Both the position numbers and the translations under genes were made by a program. A DNA stretch of 64,000 bases, from positions 14,310,501 to 14,374,500 of the forward strand of contig NC_063275.1 in assembly GCF_910591885.1 (NCBI RefSeq), read 5' to 3'. Of this stretch, positions 10,534 through 23,640 are shown piece after piece; the first letter of the stretch is position 1, and each line of letters begins with the position of its first letter. The stretch is from Bombus terrestris (taxonomy: Eukaryota > Arthropoda > Insecta > Hymenoptera > Apidae). The notes beneath the pieces are model-generated. The model was given only the letters and a program-made list of their open reading frames with translations. It was not told where the DNA came from and did not search any database.

Positions 10534-13500
10534 TATACAATTCAAGAGCTTACACGTTTACAAGAAAAATACTCAATGAGAAGAATTTGGGCTATGTTAA
10601 AGCAGAGGTGATTTGACGCCTCGCTTTATCAGCTTTATGTATTAGCAAAAAAGTTACAAAATCCATCACTATACTTCATACACTATTAATAACATGAAAA
10701 CATAAATCTCATTGAAATTATTTATAAGAACTCATATGCCATAGATTCTAAACAGAGTTTGCAACATAATCATCCTGTACATAGATATACCATTTTTAGA
10801 TACGCTTTTTTGCTTGTTTTTTGTTAAGTATAGAATATATATTAGTTGTTACATTGAAATATAAGGTAAAGCGATTGCTATCTGACCTTACTTCCAAAAC
10901 TTCCTGTGACCTTGCAAATTCCAGCTTAGAACGCGTCCCGAGTTTCCGTCGTTCACAGGCGTATCAAAGCTTGCAACCCCGTGCAATTCGAAATTTCAAT
11001 AATTATAGTATATACGGAACGTTACACTACGTTAACAGAAATATCTTTAGAAACATAATATTACAACGAGTCAACAGCGAGATACCAAGATTCTCCCCAT
11101 AATCGCGTTTTTTATTTACGTTTCAATTTCTCCTGTCCTCTCATCTCGCTTTATAAGACGAGAAGTAGATACACGATGATCGTACCTCTCCGAAGCAACC
11201 GAGATTTGTTCTTAGCGCTATAAATCCTGTGCATTTTTCTCTTTCGTCCTTGACGAATTCTCTGAGGGTGGATGAAAGAAGCGTAGAAGATGTCGAGCGT
11301 ACCAAGACAAAGCAGCTCCATCTTCACGCAGTCTTCGTGCGGGAATCGGTCGAGCTGTTCTACTAGGCAGCCTACCTCGATCCCTCGGAGCTTATTAAAA
11401 ATTCGAAGTTTCGTTTCGACTTGTCGTGTCCGTTGAATGCTGTAGGCATTCGGATTTTCCATGGCACATCCATCCCTCTGCTTTTGCTGCCCGCTTTCCC
11501 TCTCTATCGACAATGTTCACGATCAGCAGTGCAGCAGCATTATATCGCTCTGATCTATCCGCCCTCATATAAACCACCCTTAATATCGTCCCCCGAGTAA
11601 ATAGTTTCCAGTTTCCTGTCGTCGTCGCCGCCGCCGCCTTCGGCCGTTATCCACCATCAATTCTGAACATTCAGAAGGGTCGTAAGATAACCGCCGAACC
11701 AACGGGTATATACCACACCGTGAACTCTCCGTAGCTTGATGATTTTCTCACTTAAACCATCCTGAAACTATACTGCCGAGCGTATGGTGATCGTAAAACG
11801 GTATACGCTCGCATGTTATCGATTTCTAAAGAGAATTTAAACGACGTAGATGAGGAACAGCTTAGTAGTCATGGTGTAGAACTATTTTTCCAAGGGTTAT
11901 GACTATAAGCCAAAGGGCAGGAATGCGATGAGCTGTATTCCTTGTTTTCTACGGAGAGTAATTGTAAAATTCAATACGCTCTTGGTTCATTTTATAGTAT
12001 ATTATGTTACATTTTATACTAATGAAACCTTCTCCTTGTTTCGCATTCGAATCGAATTCATGAATATTTAAAAAAATATCAACTGTCATGAAATGGTAGA
12101 TGCGTTCTTGATCTTTGTAAAATTTTGGAGATTTATATTTCTGTAATTTACGTTTGTATTAATTATATTTCTTTTTAATATTTATATTATATTCTTCGTG
12201 GATTTGTATCTGCGAAAGCTTCGTATGCTTGAAATTTGGAATTCTTTGGACCGGGGAAATATAATCAAAATATTCTCTTTCTCTTGTGGTCTTTGATTTG
12301 GATGGTTTTACAAAGATTGTTCAACTGTGTTCGCGGAGCAACGCGTCTGCGGCGAGACTCGTCAATGACAGTCGTAAATTCTCGTCTCGATTAGTATCGA
12401 CACCACGAGCCAGCCAATTCTCTATTTCGATTACGATGATGGGGATATTTCGAATGAACCTGACACCTATAGCTATACATTTCGCAAAGAACACAAACGC
12501 AATTAAATGTACGGATGAATGTTAAGTGTAAGCGGATTAGTGTCGTTTCTCTGTGTGTCTTGTGCGGAGAGCTAAGTACAAGCGAAGTATCGGTGGTGGA
12601 TGTGGAAAAGATGAAAACTAGAACATGGGAGAAGAGAATTCGTCAATTCACATTTTTAGTGAAGAAGTAAGGGCAACGGTCATCGTTACTAATTCGTTGG
12701 AAAAACTGATACGAAAAAATGAGAACAGGCCGCCTCCAAACTGTAGGTCAGTCGCTAGCCTCGAGTAACGCACGCGGAAATTCCGCATGTTCCAACGTTT
12801 AACCATTACAAGTAATGAAACCCAGGAGCGCCTGGACTTAACGCATCGTGAAAATAAAAGACTCGACAGCAAACACTAAACCTTATGGCAGGCAGATGGA
12901 ATCAGTGGTGATAAAGACTAATTTTCGACACGGCAGCAACGACTCCTTGAGGACTATTGCAGGTCCGAGCGATTGTGTTAAAGGAAGCGTTAGACAAGCG
13001 GAACGACAGAAAAATAAAAATGAGAAAATGTACATGGCATGTTTAAAAAATTAGAAACGACTAGTGTTGAAAGGTTGTAATAGAAATAGAAAAGAAATGT
13101 GAAGTACCGTGGATGAAGAAATGGACGAGTGTATAATTACTAGGTCGCGGTATGGAACAAAAATATATTAATTAAACAACCTTTTAAACAATTTCGCAAG
13201 CGATAAAGGAACGAAGTTCATTTATATAATTTTCTACGACGATTATTAATGACTCAAATTTTGTATGTTGAAATTTTTTCTTGCTCTTCCATTCATCAAA
13301 ACAATGAACTTTGTACGCGTAATCATTTATAACATCGCTGAGTAACACGTCGTCATTCAACAAAACAGCTTGGCGAACAATATACGGAGAAGATTTATTA
13401 ACAAGGCGGCGGATCAAAGAAATTTGGATGCAGAAAAATTTAGAAAATACCATAGATTTAGCCCGACGATATTAGAATCAGCAACGGTCCCTGTCCTTGT

Positions 13501-15251
13501 CGTGATGTTCGCTAAACTGCAATCTGAAAGTTATTACCTAATGACCTAATTATTCACTCCGGTGCTGACGAGCCGTTTCCCGCTAACATTCTGATCGCAT
13601 CGTGCTGTTCGAGTTCTCGTGTATTCTTGCATGCAAACCAAGGAAACTTATTAACGAGAACGAGGATGCAACAGTGAGTGCATCCATGCCAACGGAACGG
13701 AAGTTTCACGGAAACTTTCTGGACAACGATAGAAACAATGACGTGGCTTCTTCATCATCGTCTCAACCAGACTAAGAATGGAAGCGAAGAAATATTTTCG
13801 CGAGTCTTTTGAAAATAGAAACGGGATGCAGCTGCATAGGACGCTAAGAGGCCAGTTCTTCTCGATTCGAGAGACTCCGATTGCAACAGAGGTTTAAGAA
13901 GAGAATAGAGAGAAAGGAGTGGCTGGTGCACGCAGTCTCGACGGGTTTAAAAGTTTAAGAAGCTGAAAGTACGTAGCCTCGGCCTGTCCCGTGGCGTAAA
14001 TGGAAAGACACAAATGTATCCTGGGAGCCGGTAAACAGCATCGTGGCTCGCAGCCTAGTCCGCGGTTCAATATAAATGTAAATTGGAACAGATTCGAGTG
14101 CGACGTGGAACACGTTTGCCTCCGGAAGAGTCCGAGTATCCTAGCCTTCGCAGACATAGCTTTCTAGAATTCTCTTATCACTATCTAGACTGCTCTATAC
14201 ACCTAGAATCGACACGAGGAAAATTTTATTCGCCGGTTTAAGCGCCGGCACCAGATACCTCGCGAGATCTTTTGTTAACTTGGCTACGTATGAGCTGTAC
14301 GAGTTAAGTTGATAGAAAAGGCGTAATAAGGTGGCGACATCAATCAAGGGAAGAAGATCATATATTTGTAGAATTAAAAACCTTTGACTTTTTGAAAAAC
14401 ATATAAATTTGAAATTGCCTTTTTCTTTGGCAATAAGAAATTAATTTTTGTTATTGAACAAACAGTTTTAATTAATGCGTGTAGCTTCAAATTTAAGAGA
14501 CTTTCAAGGGATGTATCAATCGATATCACCGTTCAAGAACTCACTTTTTCGGTCTTACTATATCGTTTCTAATAACTATAATTAATTCCAGGACAATAGT
14601 ATACTTAGGAAAAAAGTTGTCACGTAAAAATCGAGCTATTTCAAAGACCGGAGCTATCGATTCATTAGCTTTTTCTTACAGAACGAAGAAAACAATTTAC
14701 TTCTCCATCGAGTTTCTTTATCATCGATACGTTCCGCCAGAGCTAAAGAAACTTCTACCTGTTGTAATATGTATGCAGTTCGATAACGCCCAGCAAATTT
14801 AATTCCGCCGTTGAAACGAAACAGCGAATTTACAATTGAGATTTAATAATACTCGAGAAAACACCCGCAGGAGAATTGTTAATTCCCGTAAAACTGAGCC
14901 CCGTTAGCTTAAACGATCCTGTTTTCTTTCCACCCGCAGACCATTCTCCTTTTCCTCCCTTTACTAGCTCCTTCAGCCCTGTCAAGCCGAATTTCAACGA
15001 TCCTTTCTACGCGTAACGCAAAGAAAAAAAGAATAAAAGAACAACGAAAGAACAAAAGCTAGAAAGAAAGTAAAATAGAAAGAAGGAAAAAGAACAAGGA
15101 TAAAATGGAAAGATGGAAGAAGGAACGAAATAATAAGCAAACGAACGAGCTGGTAACTCGCGAGCACGGAACGTAGCAGACGGTTCTATCACGCTAATCT
15201 AGACACGATCAAACTCTAGCGTTAATCTCGTTCCAGCACGAGGCAGCTCAC

Positions 15252-15431
15252 CTTTCCCGTTACCACTGACGTCCAATCTGAAGTTGTCAGGACCCTTTTG
15301 CCCGTCGACAAGTTGACCAAGTCCCCCGGAGAGGTAACCTCCTTCTTCCCTGCCGTCGTACGTCCTGTCGGAAAGGTCAACCTCCGATCCTCTCTTAATT
15401 CCTTGGGGCATGGAATACGACACCAAGCCGT
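15252..15431 (-). CDS. Ddr: Ddr exon 4: start of discoidin-like domain
   Basis: The 180-nt exon starts after acceptor TTGCAG and ends at donor GTGAGC. Its first two bases complete an Asp codon, giving W-T-D-G-L-V-S-Y across the junction, which matches W-L-D-G-L-V-S-Y of human DDR2. It then has 59 codons and one overhanging base. Landmarks are DGLVSYSMPQG, RTYDGREEGGYLSGGLGQL and VDGQKGPDNF. In human DDR1 the Gln and Asp of GLGQLxDG take part in a calcium site (recalled from the DDR1 structure); both are present here. There are no cysteines. Both flanking introns are phase 1 and the length is a multiple of three, so this exon could be skipped without changing frame, although that would delete the start of a structural domain. 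Confidence 0.96.
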
Positions 15432-18400
15432 CTGCAACCGAGAAAACAAAAAGGGTAGTAGCACGGTACGTTCGTGAACTATGCATCATCGCGGCGATGA
15501 GACGGACATTTTATTCCACGAAGAGACGTGATAAGATTGCGCTTGGTCGTTGGATAAAGCACACGTCCTCGGGAAATAGACGCCACCGGGAAACTTTCGA
15601 ATCTTTATATAAACGCCATGTGGTTACTTTTTATATTCTGACGTGTAGACTACGGATTTTTATACAGCTACGGAAAATTTAAAAGTGTACAAATTTACAG
15701 AATGCATGTATTATACAAAAATATATAAAATATCCCAAAGTATAGTATTTGTTAGGTATATTTAATTCATAAGTGATCTGACTAAGTCCTGCTCTTTTCG
15801 TTGTGTTCGTAGAAATATGAATTTCCATAGATATCCGCAGTCTAGTGATACGGTTCGTTTGAGAGTAATTTAAGGATCGAGAAGTAATCGATCGTGGCTG
15901 AAAAACCGCGCTGATCGATTTCATAAATTAAATTCTATAGAGAAATGAAAATTATAATTAGTACAATTTTTAAACATTCTTCGGAACTTACAAGCATCTG
16001 TGATATCTACGTGTGATAAATAAATCTATGAAAATAAGGCTTCCTCTTTTGAGATATTGGATACTAGTTACGTATTGGTATAGCGTGAAATTAATAACTT
16101 TATGAAGGAATTAGTCAATTTGGCTTCTAAGTGGCTCGATCCACTTTTAAAATTCGTCGAAGTGACTGATACCAGATTGTTTGTTTTCATAGTTGCCTTC
16201 AGGAATACTTTTAATCAAATTAATGTCGGATTATATCGATGAAGAAATAAAATTGTAAGAGAATTCTGTCAATATTCCTTCTAACTTATTACAATTAATG
16301 TAACTAATTAATACAAATATAAACTCACAAATAGCTTATCGAAGCACGAGTCGTATCTTACATGAGGACGAACTTTAATCTAATAAGTCACAAGATAAAA
16401 TTGTGCTGCGATTTCGATGGTTTTAGTACACGTCTAAATGAAAAGAATAGACATTAATATAAATATAAAATTGACCATTCGACAGGTTAGAGCTTCTAAA
16501 TATTTCACTATCTAGAAGCTGCATTTAATTTAAAACCGCTTCTCTAAGCCATTTACTTGAGGCGATTTCATTTAAGAGATCCGCAAGAATCGCGTAATTT
16601 AATCTGTGCACGTTCTCATCACCGCGTCGGAGATTGACATCCGATAGAGTGGCACGTTCGCGGCGGAAGGACATACAGAGAAATGATTTTTATTCGGAAG
16701 CTTCCGTCTTCGACGCGACGAAAACTGACAGATGCCAATAAGGGAAGAACGTAGTACGAGCTTCGACGTTACCGCTCGAAAAATAATCAATTGCATTCTT
16801 AATGGTCCGTCGTGCAACAACGACGAATATCTATTCGAGAGAAGAGAATGAGATTAAAAGCTTGACAGTATTAAATTAGCCGTTTGCGCGAATGATAGGG
16901 AAAAATGAACAGAAAGCTTCCGGCGGTGTAGAACGTTGGTAAAATGGCACCGATTTCCTCTCCTATTGCTTTCTTTTCCGATAAAACGGTACGAGCGATA
17001 AATTTCGAGCGCAATAAAAATACCGTATCTATATTTATCATGGTGTTGTTCGCTTCATGCGATGGGGGTACGGAGGGGTTAAAAAACTCACAAAAAAATA
17101 TATATGTTGCATATACGCGTATACATATAATACACGCACGTATACGCAGAGAGTAATACCGAGGCTCGTAACAGTCGCGATTGCAGTAATTTCGACTAGA
17201 ATCACCATCCAGCATATGAAAAATATTTTCGTTCTTGTTACAGTAATTGCACAGCTGGCCCGACACCGAAACTGAATACACGCAAGTTGTCGTTTACGGT
17301 CGTGCTGTTTTTCACCGCTAACGACGTACCAATAAAAATATCGTACACTTGATAATTCGGGCGACTTTTCAAGCGGCTGCTGTCCCATCGTTCAACCGTG
17401 CATACACGTCCCTCCGATACTACGAGAACGATACCAATTCAATAATGGGAAACAAACATCGTCGGTGTAAATATTTCTTAAAACGTCCGCCACCTACGAA
17501 CAACGTCGATACGAAGTAACGATATCTATTGTTAGGACGGCAATAACGATCGAAGCTGGAAGTTTCTACACCAGATGAGACTTTGTGAGCCTGTTTGGGG
17601 TGAAATTAACGCAACATACCTGTGCTATTGAGTCGAGCTGGTAAATTTTGTTTCATGCAATCTTCTAAATTTGAAATAGGAATTAATCGGAAGAAACTTA
17701 TAAGTAAACGATGTAAAATTGAAAACTGTCTGGAAATTTAGATTTGCTATGGAATAATACAATTAAAAAATGGAATCTGAAGGAAAAATCTAATCTAAAA
17801 ATGGAATCTTCCAAATGTTTCATCGAGTACTGTAGTTTGAATATTTTATATATCTCTAGAAGAGATGGCAAATGTATGAGTGATGGAGTTACGAATGACG
17901 CTAAGAATTTCTATTTTTCAATAAACATTTTTACACTTTCAAATGTATCGTAGTATGTTACACTGAAGTTAAGAATTTTGTCTTTTATATATATATACAT
18001 ACAACTTTCATTTCTCAACAGCTTTCTACGCAGATACCTTTTAGAAGCAGATGCTTTTAGAAGCATCCATTTTAGAATTCAGTGATACGAATCCTGAAGA
18101 CTCGGATATTTCATACGTCACAACCTATTACATGTTCCTCCATATTATATGTATTCTTGCATTTTTGTACTCTCAAACTTCCCACCAAAAGGTAGACGCT
18201 CACGATCTACTTATAAAGCTTGGGCTCACAATAATCCAACGGAATACAAGATTAAGCGTATTTCATTTCTGTCTGGATCGGTTTTGAAAGTAGTTTTATA
18301 GTTAAAGTGGTAACCCACTTTGTATTCGATGCAAGTTTTTCAGCGACTATTTATTGCGTTCACCGTGCTAGAAAAGGAATGGAATTATAGTAAGCGACAA

Positions 18401-18681
18401 ACGACGGCCAGAGAATGGTATTAGATTTTTGAGGCAGGAAAATCGACGCTGACAGAACGCAGGAAATACGGTCCCGGTCGCGTGCACGCTTTTCCAACGG
18501 TAAGAAGTTCCCTCCTCGATCCGATAAAACGGAAAGTACTGACAGCATGATAAAAATACTCGATGCCGAAGGAACCACTGCATCGTTCTTTTCAATATTT
18601 AGCGGTGGATACCTTGTCACAAATAAGTAGCAAGATCCTGAGATATAGGAGGCGAAAGTAACTGTAATAAATTGTACTCAC
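15432..18681 (-). other. Ddr: Ddr intron 3 (between exons 3 and 4)
   Basis: A 3,250-nt intron, GT-AG, phase 1. It is AT-rich apart from 16590-17500, which holds short open frames on both strands and an alternating purine-pyrimidine stretch at 17078-17150 containing the 12-base palindrome TATACGCGTATA. No gene was recognised. Confidence 0.9.
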
Positions 18682-18829
18682 CGGTCCACGGACAACCATA
18701 AAGCTCCACTCGTATGCATACCATCCGCATGTGAGAGGTATAAGGAATGAAACGGACTTTCGTTGCAACGATCGCAGGGTCGAAGACCTGTTCCTTCTCC
18801 GAGTACGGATTATTGTTACCAGCTAGAAG
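18682..18829 (-). CDS. Ddr: Ddr exon 3: end of discoidin domain
   Basis: The 148-nt exon starts after acceptor TTTCAG, in phase 0, and ends at donor GTGAGT with one overhanging base (phase 1 intron). The 49 codons contain LLAGNNNPYSEKEQVFDP, ATKVRFIPYTSHMRM and VCIRVELYGCPWT. These match the DDR2 stretch DGNSNPYD, VRFIP and CMRVELYGCVW and close the discoidin domain. The last two conserved cysteines (V-C-I and Y-G-C) are present, so all four cysteines that form the two disulfides of the human domain are kept. The residue aligned with DDR2 Asn175, a collagen contact two places before the first of these cysteines, is Met here. An apparent start codon inside the frame just upstream is intronic; the true boundary is the CAG at 18830-18832. 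Confidence 0.96.
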
Positions 18830-19279
18830 CTGAAACACAAAATGAAAATAGATCGTTCATCGTCTTTTACCACCAAATGTTTTGGAATCTCTTGGATACA
18901 TCATTTATCTTTAGTTCCTTAATTAAACTTAATACTAGATTCTCTGGAAAGAAAGTATGTTTGATTAAAGAAGCAATGTTAAGTGTGCGTGTTAGAGATT
19001 TAATAAATTTTCAAGTAGAAGATACTGTACTAAATAGCATTATAATGTTATTATAAATGTTACAGAAAATGAATTTGATAAGTAAATTTATTCGCAAGCA
19101 ATGAAATTTCGAATCTTACTGGTGGAAGTTTGGTAATGTTTTGTGGCAAATGTGTATGTGTCAAGTAGATGAATACATTTGCTCGAAAGTAGTAAATATT
19201 TTTATATTTGGTCGATATTTTTGTTCAAATCCTACGGAAGTATGTAACATATTTATTGAACTTTATGCTCTACTATAAC

Positions 19280-19313
19280 AAAAATTCGATCGATCATATG
19301 GTCGGTCGATTTT
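19280..19313 (+). repeat. Imperfect palindrome able to fold as plus-strand RNA hairpin
   Basis: TTCGATCGATC and GGTCGGTCGA pair over ten positions around an ATAT loop if two G-U pairs are allowed, extended by AAAA/TTTT with one bulged base. The minus-strand version would have C-A mismatches, so the fold favours a plus-strand transcript, antisense to Ddr. It is too short for a microRNA precursor. Confidence 0.5.
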
Positions 19314-22300
19314 CGCCCTCTCAAAACATCAAGAACATCTCGCACAATATTAACGCAATAAAAATTGACAAGAAAAGTTCGACAAAGGTTCGAGTCATTG
19401 TTCCTTTCAAAGCCACTCTCCGCGCTATACTCGTACTTCAATCCATCCAACAATCCACCGAACACCATGCCAAACAAATCGTGCGGGAGGAAAAGAAAAA
19501 TTCAACCACTCTATCGACGTTTCCTACAAGAACTTCCCTTACCTTTATCACCATCGGTTTCAGCCAACCAGACTAGTCTCGCGACTACGATCTCCATTCC
19601 GTGAATATTGAAAGCAAACGAGCGGATAAAAGGAAGTGGTGGTACGAAAATAAAAAGCGGGAAACTTTTAACGAAACCTCCAAGAGAACGAGGTACGGCC
19701 AATGTCTGGAATGTTCCTTCAGCCTAAAAACGAAAAAAGAACGAGCAACGAGACTGGACGTTCAGATTCAGAGACAGGATGAGATCTACTTGAATGGTAG
19801 ACGGTGGTTTTGTTAAGCTCGCTGATGGACGGAGCATCGAGCTACCATTGGAGCGTGTTTACAACGTTCAGAACGAATTTCACGAGCACCATTTTCCGGA
19901 TCCGATTAGCAAACAACACCTCGAGAGGTCCTCCTAAATGTAAATGCCAGCGTTAAATCTCGATGAAGGCGATGGACATTGCTGCTTCGTTTCTCTTGCC
20001 TTTCCATTCAGTCTGAACTATCTCTTCCTGTCCACGTTCGATCGATTCTCGAGAAACAAGCTACCCGAACGTAACTCCTCGAAGGATAACCGTGATACGA
20101 GCCTGAAATATGAACGTCGAGGCCGAGAATCAAACCGCGAACGACGAATCCGACTGACTAAACGAACCAAATCCGCGTGTACGCGTATGCAGTTAGATAC
20201 AGAAATAAATGTAGAAGTAGTGGAAGTAGAAATCAATGAAGTTTAATCGAACTGGTTCTAGCATTATACAGGTAATTCGGTTTTATTTATTAAATATCCT
20301 TATAGCACACAAATTATGTGGTAGATAATCGAAAGTAATATTTACACTTTAGTGCAAGCAAGCTGTATTTAACGAAATTTCATCGATACCTATTTCCACT
20401 ACCTGTCTACTTATTTTTACCCTCGACTGCATATATGTACATACGTATATGTATGTATGCGCGACTTGGTCGATCGCGTGCGAAGAGCAAACGTGCGCAC
20501 GGGTTTCGTTTGCCTTTCCGTTCGGATTAGAATCTCTAACGGGGCCGATCTGTTATTCGATCCGAAAAATATGAGCGGCCGCAATCTGATCCGTCTGACG
20601 TTTCCTGTTGCGAAAACCAAGGTGGATTCGGATGATTGTATATTATTTTGAAGAGGAACGTAACAGGATATATGTGAATTGTATTCGCGGCTGCTTTGAT
20701 CTCGCGCGTCTACCATATTCACCACGGTGTTGATTTAACGAGATCTCGATGGATGATATTCTGGAAATGTTCAGGCCGTGTTCATATTGTTGTAAGAAAC
20801 TGAAATCAGATATTATGCGTGCGTAGGTTCATTTAAGATCCATTTACGTATTGACGAATCGAGTAGGGCCAAAATTGGGAGGATAGTACTAGTGTGAAAG
20901 GAAAAGTTGATGGTGTTCTGCCATTATTATATGTATATGGGCAGTATAATGGAAGAGTTGTCATAGAAAGTTAACAGTAGAAAGAAGATTCCTTCTTTAC
21001 AAGAAATTACACAGTAGATGCATGATCGCACATTTTATGAATAATTGCGGATGATTCAATATTTTTGTATTATTTTACTAAATAAAACTATGCTAAATGA
21101 AATAAATTATAAGTTTTTTTTTAATAATTCGATTAATTATCTGCCTTTCGAAATAAGACACTGACAGTTTGTTTGCATTGAACAATACAAATATATTAGA
21201 CAAGGATTAGAATTGCTTTTTAAGAAGCCGAAAATATATTCTAATTGTCAAAGAAATAGATGTAATAGCGTTATTATGAAAGCGCTGAAGGTGGTGAAAA
21301 CGAAGGCAATAAAAAAGAAAAAAAGAATAAAAATACTAAATACGCAGGAAGATAAAATTAAATAAAAGACAAAGAATGTGAATTTCGTATTACGCACGAA
21401 CAATTATTTTATAAACTGTAATACAAAAAGTTGTATTAATATCGATAACACGCTGATTTCACCTAAAAAATTCCATAGTATTAAAATATAAAAGTATTGA
21501 AAGTATAAAAGCATGTTTTAGGACCATGTTTCAAATCATGTAGTCAGAATTGTGCAAACCCTCTGACGCACGACTAGATTTCACCTTTATTCCACTTGTT
21601 TTATCGACAACAGTACTCTACATGCTCGCACGATGAATATTTCAAACGATGCAGCTTTCGAAAAATTCGTGCTGCTCGAAACTTCTTTTCCGTGTATCAA
21701 TAACGGCGGTATCGTGAAAGTTGGTCGTGAGTTACACGGAATGATACGCTGTCTGTCGAAAGCCGATTTTCGCCAAGATTTTTCACACGGATCGAACGAT
21801 TCCCGAGCGTCGTATGTTGCCGGCGTCTTGGCTGATATATTAAATGGATCGTGCCGTTTCCATGAAATCCGACGTCGCGACTCTTCTGTAGAAAGACGGA
21901 CCTAGAAATAGGCGACAACATTTTTGCGCCTTTTCAGCGCGTATCGTGTCTGACCATTGAATGACAAAGCTACTGGCTGAATGCTGCGATAGAAAAAGAT
22001 TGTTCGAAAATACCAGACAATTCTAGAAACATTGAAATAAGCTTCTTGTTGTTCCGTACAGTATGCACGAATGATTAAAATTGAAATAATACATTCGAGA
22101 AATAACATCGAATATATTTTTCCAACTAAGAAAAAATTTCGCAAATTTTATTATTTTTAATATTTGGTAGCGTGTAGTATAAGAAATAAATAACAGATTT
22201 ATAATGACGTAGTTGGAGCATAAACACAATGAAAATCACTTAATTTATGTTAAACATCAGCGGGTAAATCTTGCTGCTTGTTGCGAAGAGCTTACGTCTA

Positions 22301-22451
22301 ATTGAATATAGATTTGAATTTCAATGTGTTTAGAGAATTAATTAGTTCTTTTAATTAGAATTCTAATGATATTTTAAGGAAAATAGTGAGCAGATTAAGG
22401 AATAAATATTTAAGACATTTAAGCAAGTGAAACACGATGTCGATAACTGCA

Positions 22452-22565
22452 GGCTCGCCAGACAGGAGGTCCACGACACGAGGTCACGGGATCCAATATC
22501 GAGCCTCTCGGGTCATGGAAGCCGATACTGGCGAACTCAGGGTCACGGGGATCTAATAACGACGA
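22452..22565. repeat. Degenerate tandem repeat with AGGTCA-like half-sites
   Basis: AGGTCACGGGATCCAATATC at 22481-22500 recurs about 59 bases later as GGGTCACGGGGATCTAATAA (22540-22559), with GGGTCATGG at 22510-22518 between them. The unit is about 58-60 bp and imperfect. The half-sites resemble nuclear-receptor binding motifs, but that function is only a guess. Confidence 0.5.
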
Positions 22566-22865
22566 CTCTCGTTTGAAAATAGATTCTAACGATTCCAAGA
22601 TCGGTTATGTACGATTCTCGAAGAAAATCACAGAGGGAAGAGAACGTAATTTTCAATCTCCGTTTTACCTTCCTGCTAATGAAACAATTTAAACTTTCAA
22701 CCTCACTTCCAAGAAAAGAAACAAGAAATTGAAAATTTTGTTATTTTCTACTCCTTAGAAACCTTTAAATAAAACACGGCAATTCGGTAATACTTACGTA
22801 ATAATTTTTGCTTACTAATTAACATATTGCTGAGAGGCTATTTTATGTGCAAGCTAGCACTGGCT

Positions 22866-22903
22866 ATTTTATACAAAAAGTAATTTTTTATACAAAAAGC
22901 CAA
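22866..22903. repeat. Direct repeat TTTTATACAAAAAG
   Basis: TTTTATACAAAAAG occurs twice, separated by about six bases (TAATTT). The pair is flanked by GGCT on the left and AGCC on the right. Confidence 0.75.
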
Positions 22904-23099
22904 AGCAATTGTTAAAATTCACAAGCTCATTAATCGCAACCTACTTAACAAAAAGATTCAAACAAAATTGAGATTTTAGTTTTTGATTGCTAATTGGCAT
23001 CTTGGCTGTATCGAGATCAGAGGATCGCTGTACCGCTATTTGTGAATCAATCGGCCATTGAAGTGGCAGCGTATGTAGCAACGTAGCGGTTCTGACGCG

Positions 23100-23640
23100 G
23101 ACTTAATACACCAAAGGGTTATACAGGCCAGGCAGCTGTAAGCGGGCCAGCGAGTTGTAAACGGCACGCAAATGGAACGCGCCCCCTTAAACCTTAAACC
23201 GTTGCGCGTAGAGAGAGAGAGCGAGCACGAGAGCGAGTGGTTATATCGGCTAGCTCGGAACGAGCGACCGCGGATGCATTACAACTGCAACTGCAGCAAC
23301 GTGTGGGAATAGAAGCGAGCGTAGCTTGGCGAATACGCGATAGGAATAATTAATACAGCCATAAACAAGCGGCAGGATGGGGTGGAAGCGAGCGAGGCCG
23401 ATATCGTCCTACCGACACATAAAATTGATATCCGTGCTCGAAGGAGGGAGGATCATTCTGAAGGGAGCCCATATATCCGGCGACTCAGATGGATCGCTCT
23501 CGCCGTTGCAATAGGATGGCAATTGTACCAGAGATTCCCTGTATATTATACTGGTTATTTATGTGTTTGTGCAGTGCGATTATGTGCGTCGTCGCGATCC
23601 AAGGTGTCGCACTAGTGTTTCAGATTAGACAGCGTGAGCT
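23100..23640. promoter_or_regulatory. GC-rich, GAGA-rich island inside Ddr intron 2
   Basis: This stretch stands out from AT-rich surroundings. It has a GAGAGAGAGAGCGAGCACGAGA block near 23211-23232, many CG dinucleotides and CTGCAACTGCAGCAACG near 23285. Two plus-strand frames stay open through about 23370-23615: 77 codons from an ATG at 23382, with a hydrophobic run (WIALAVAIGW), and a 45-codon frame from the ATG at 23377. Neither matches a family I know. GAGA tracts and CpG content are common at insect promoters and enhancers, so an internal regulatory element or the start of a nested or noncoding transcript is possible; no strand can be assigned. Confidence 0.3.

Larger units (their letters stand above)
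7121..15251 (-). other. Ddr: Ddr intron 4 (between exons 4 and 5)
   Basis: An 8,131-nt intron, phase 1, ending in AAG. It contains a (CT)12 microsatellite at 7514-7537, a tRNA-like A-box/B-box sequence near 8330-8400, and a short tandem duplication at about 10503-10533. GC-richer islands lie at 10000-10380 and 13550-14250. The islands have overlapping open frames on both strands with no recognisable domain. No protein gene is supported. Confidence 0.88.
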
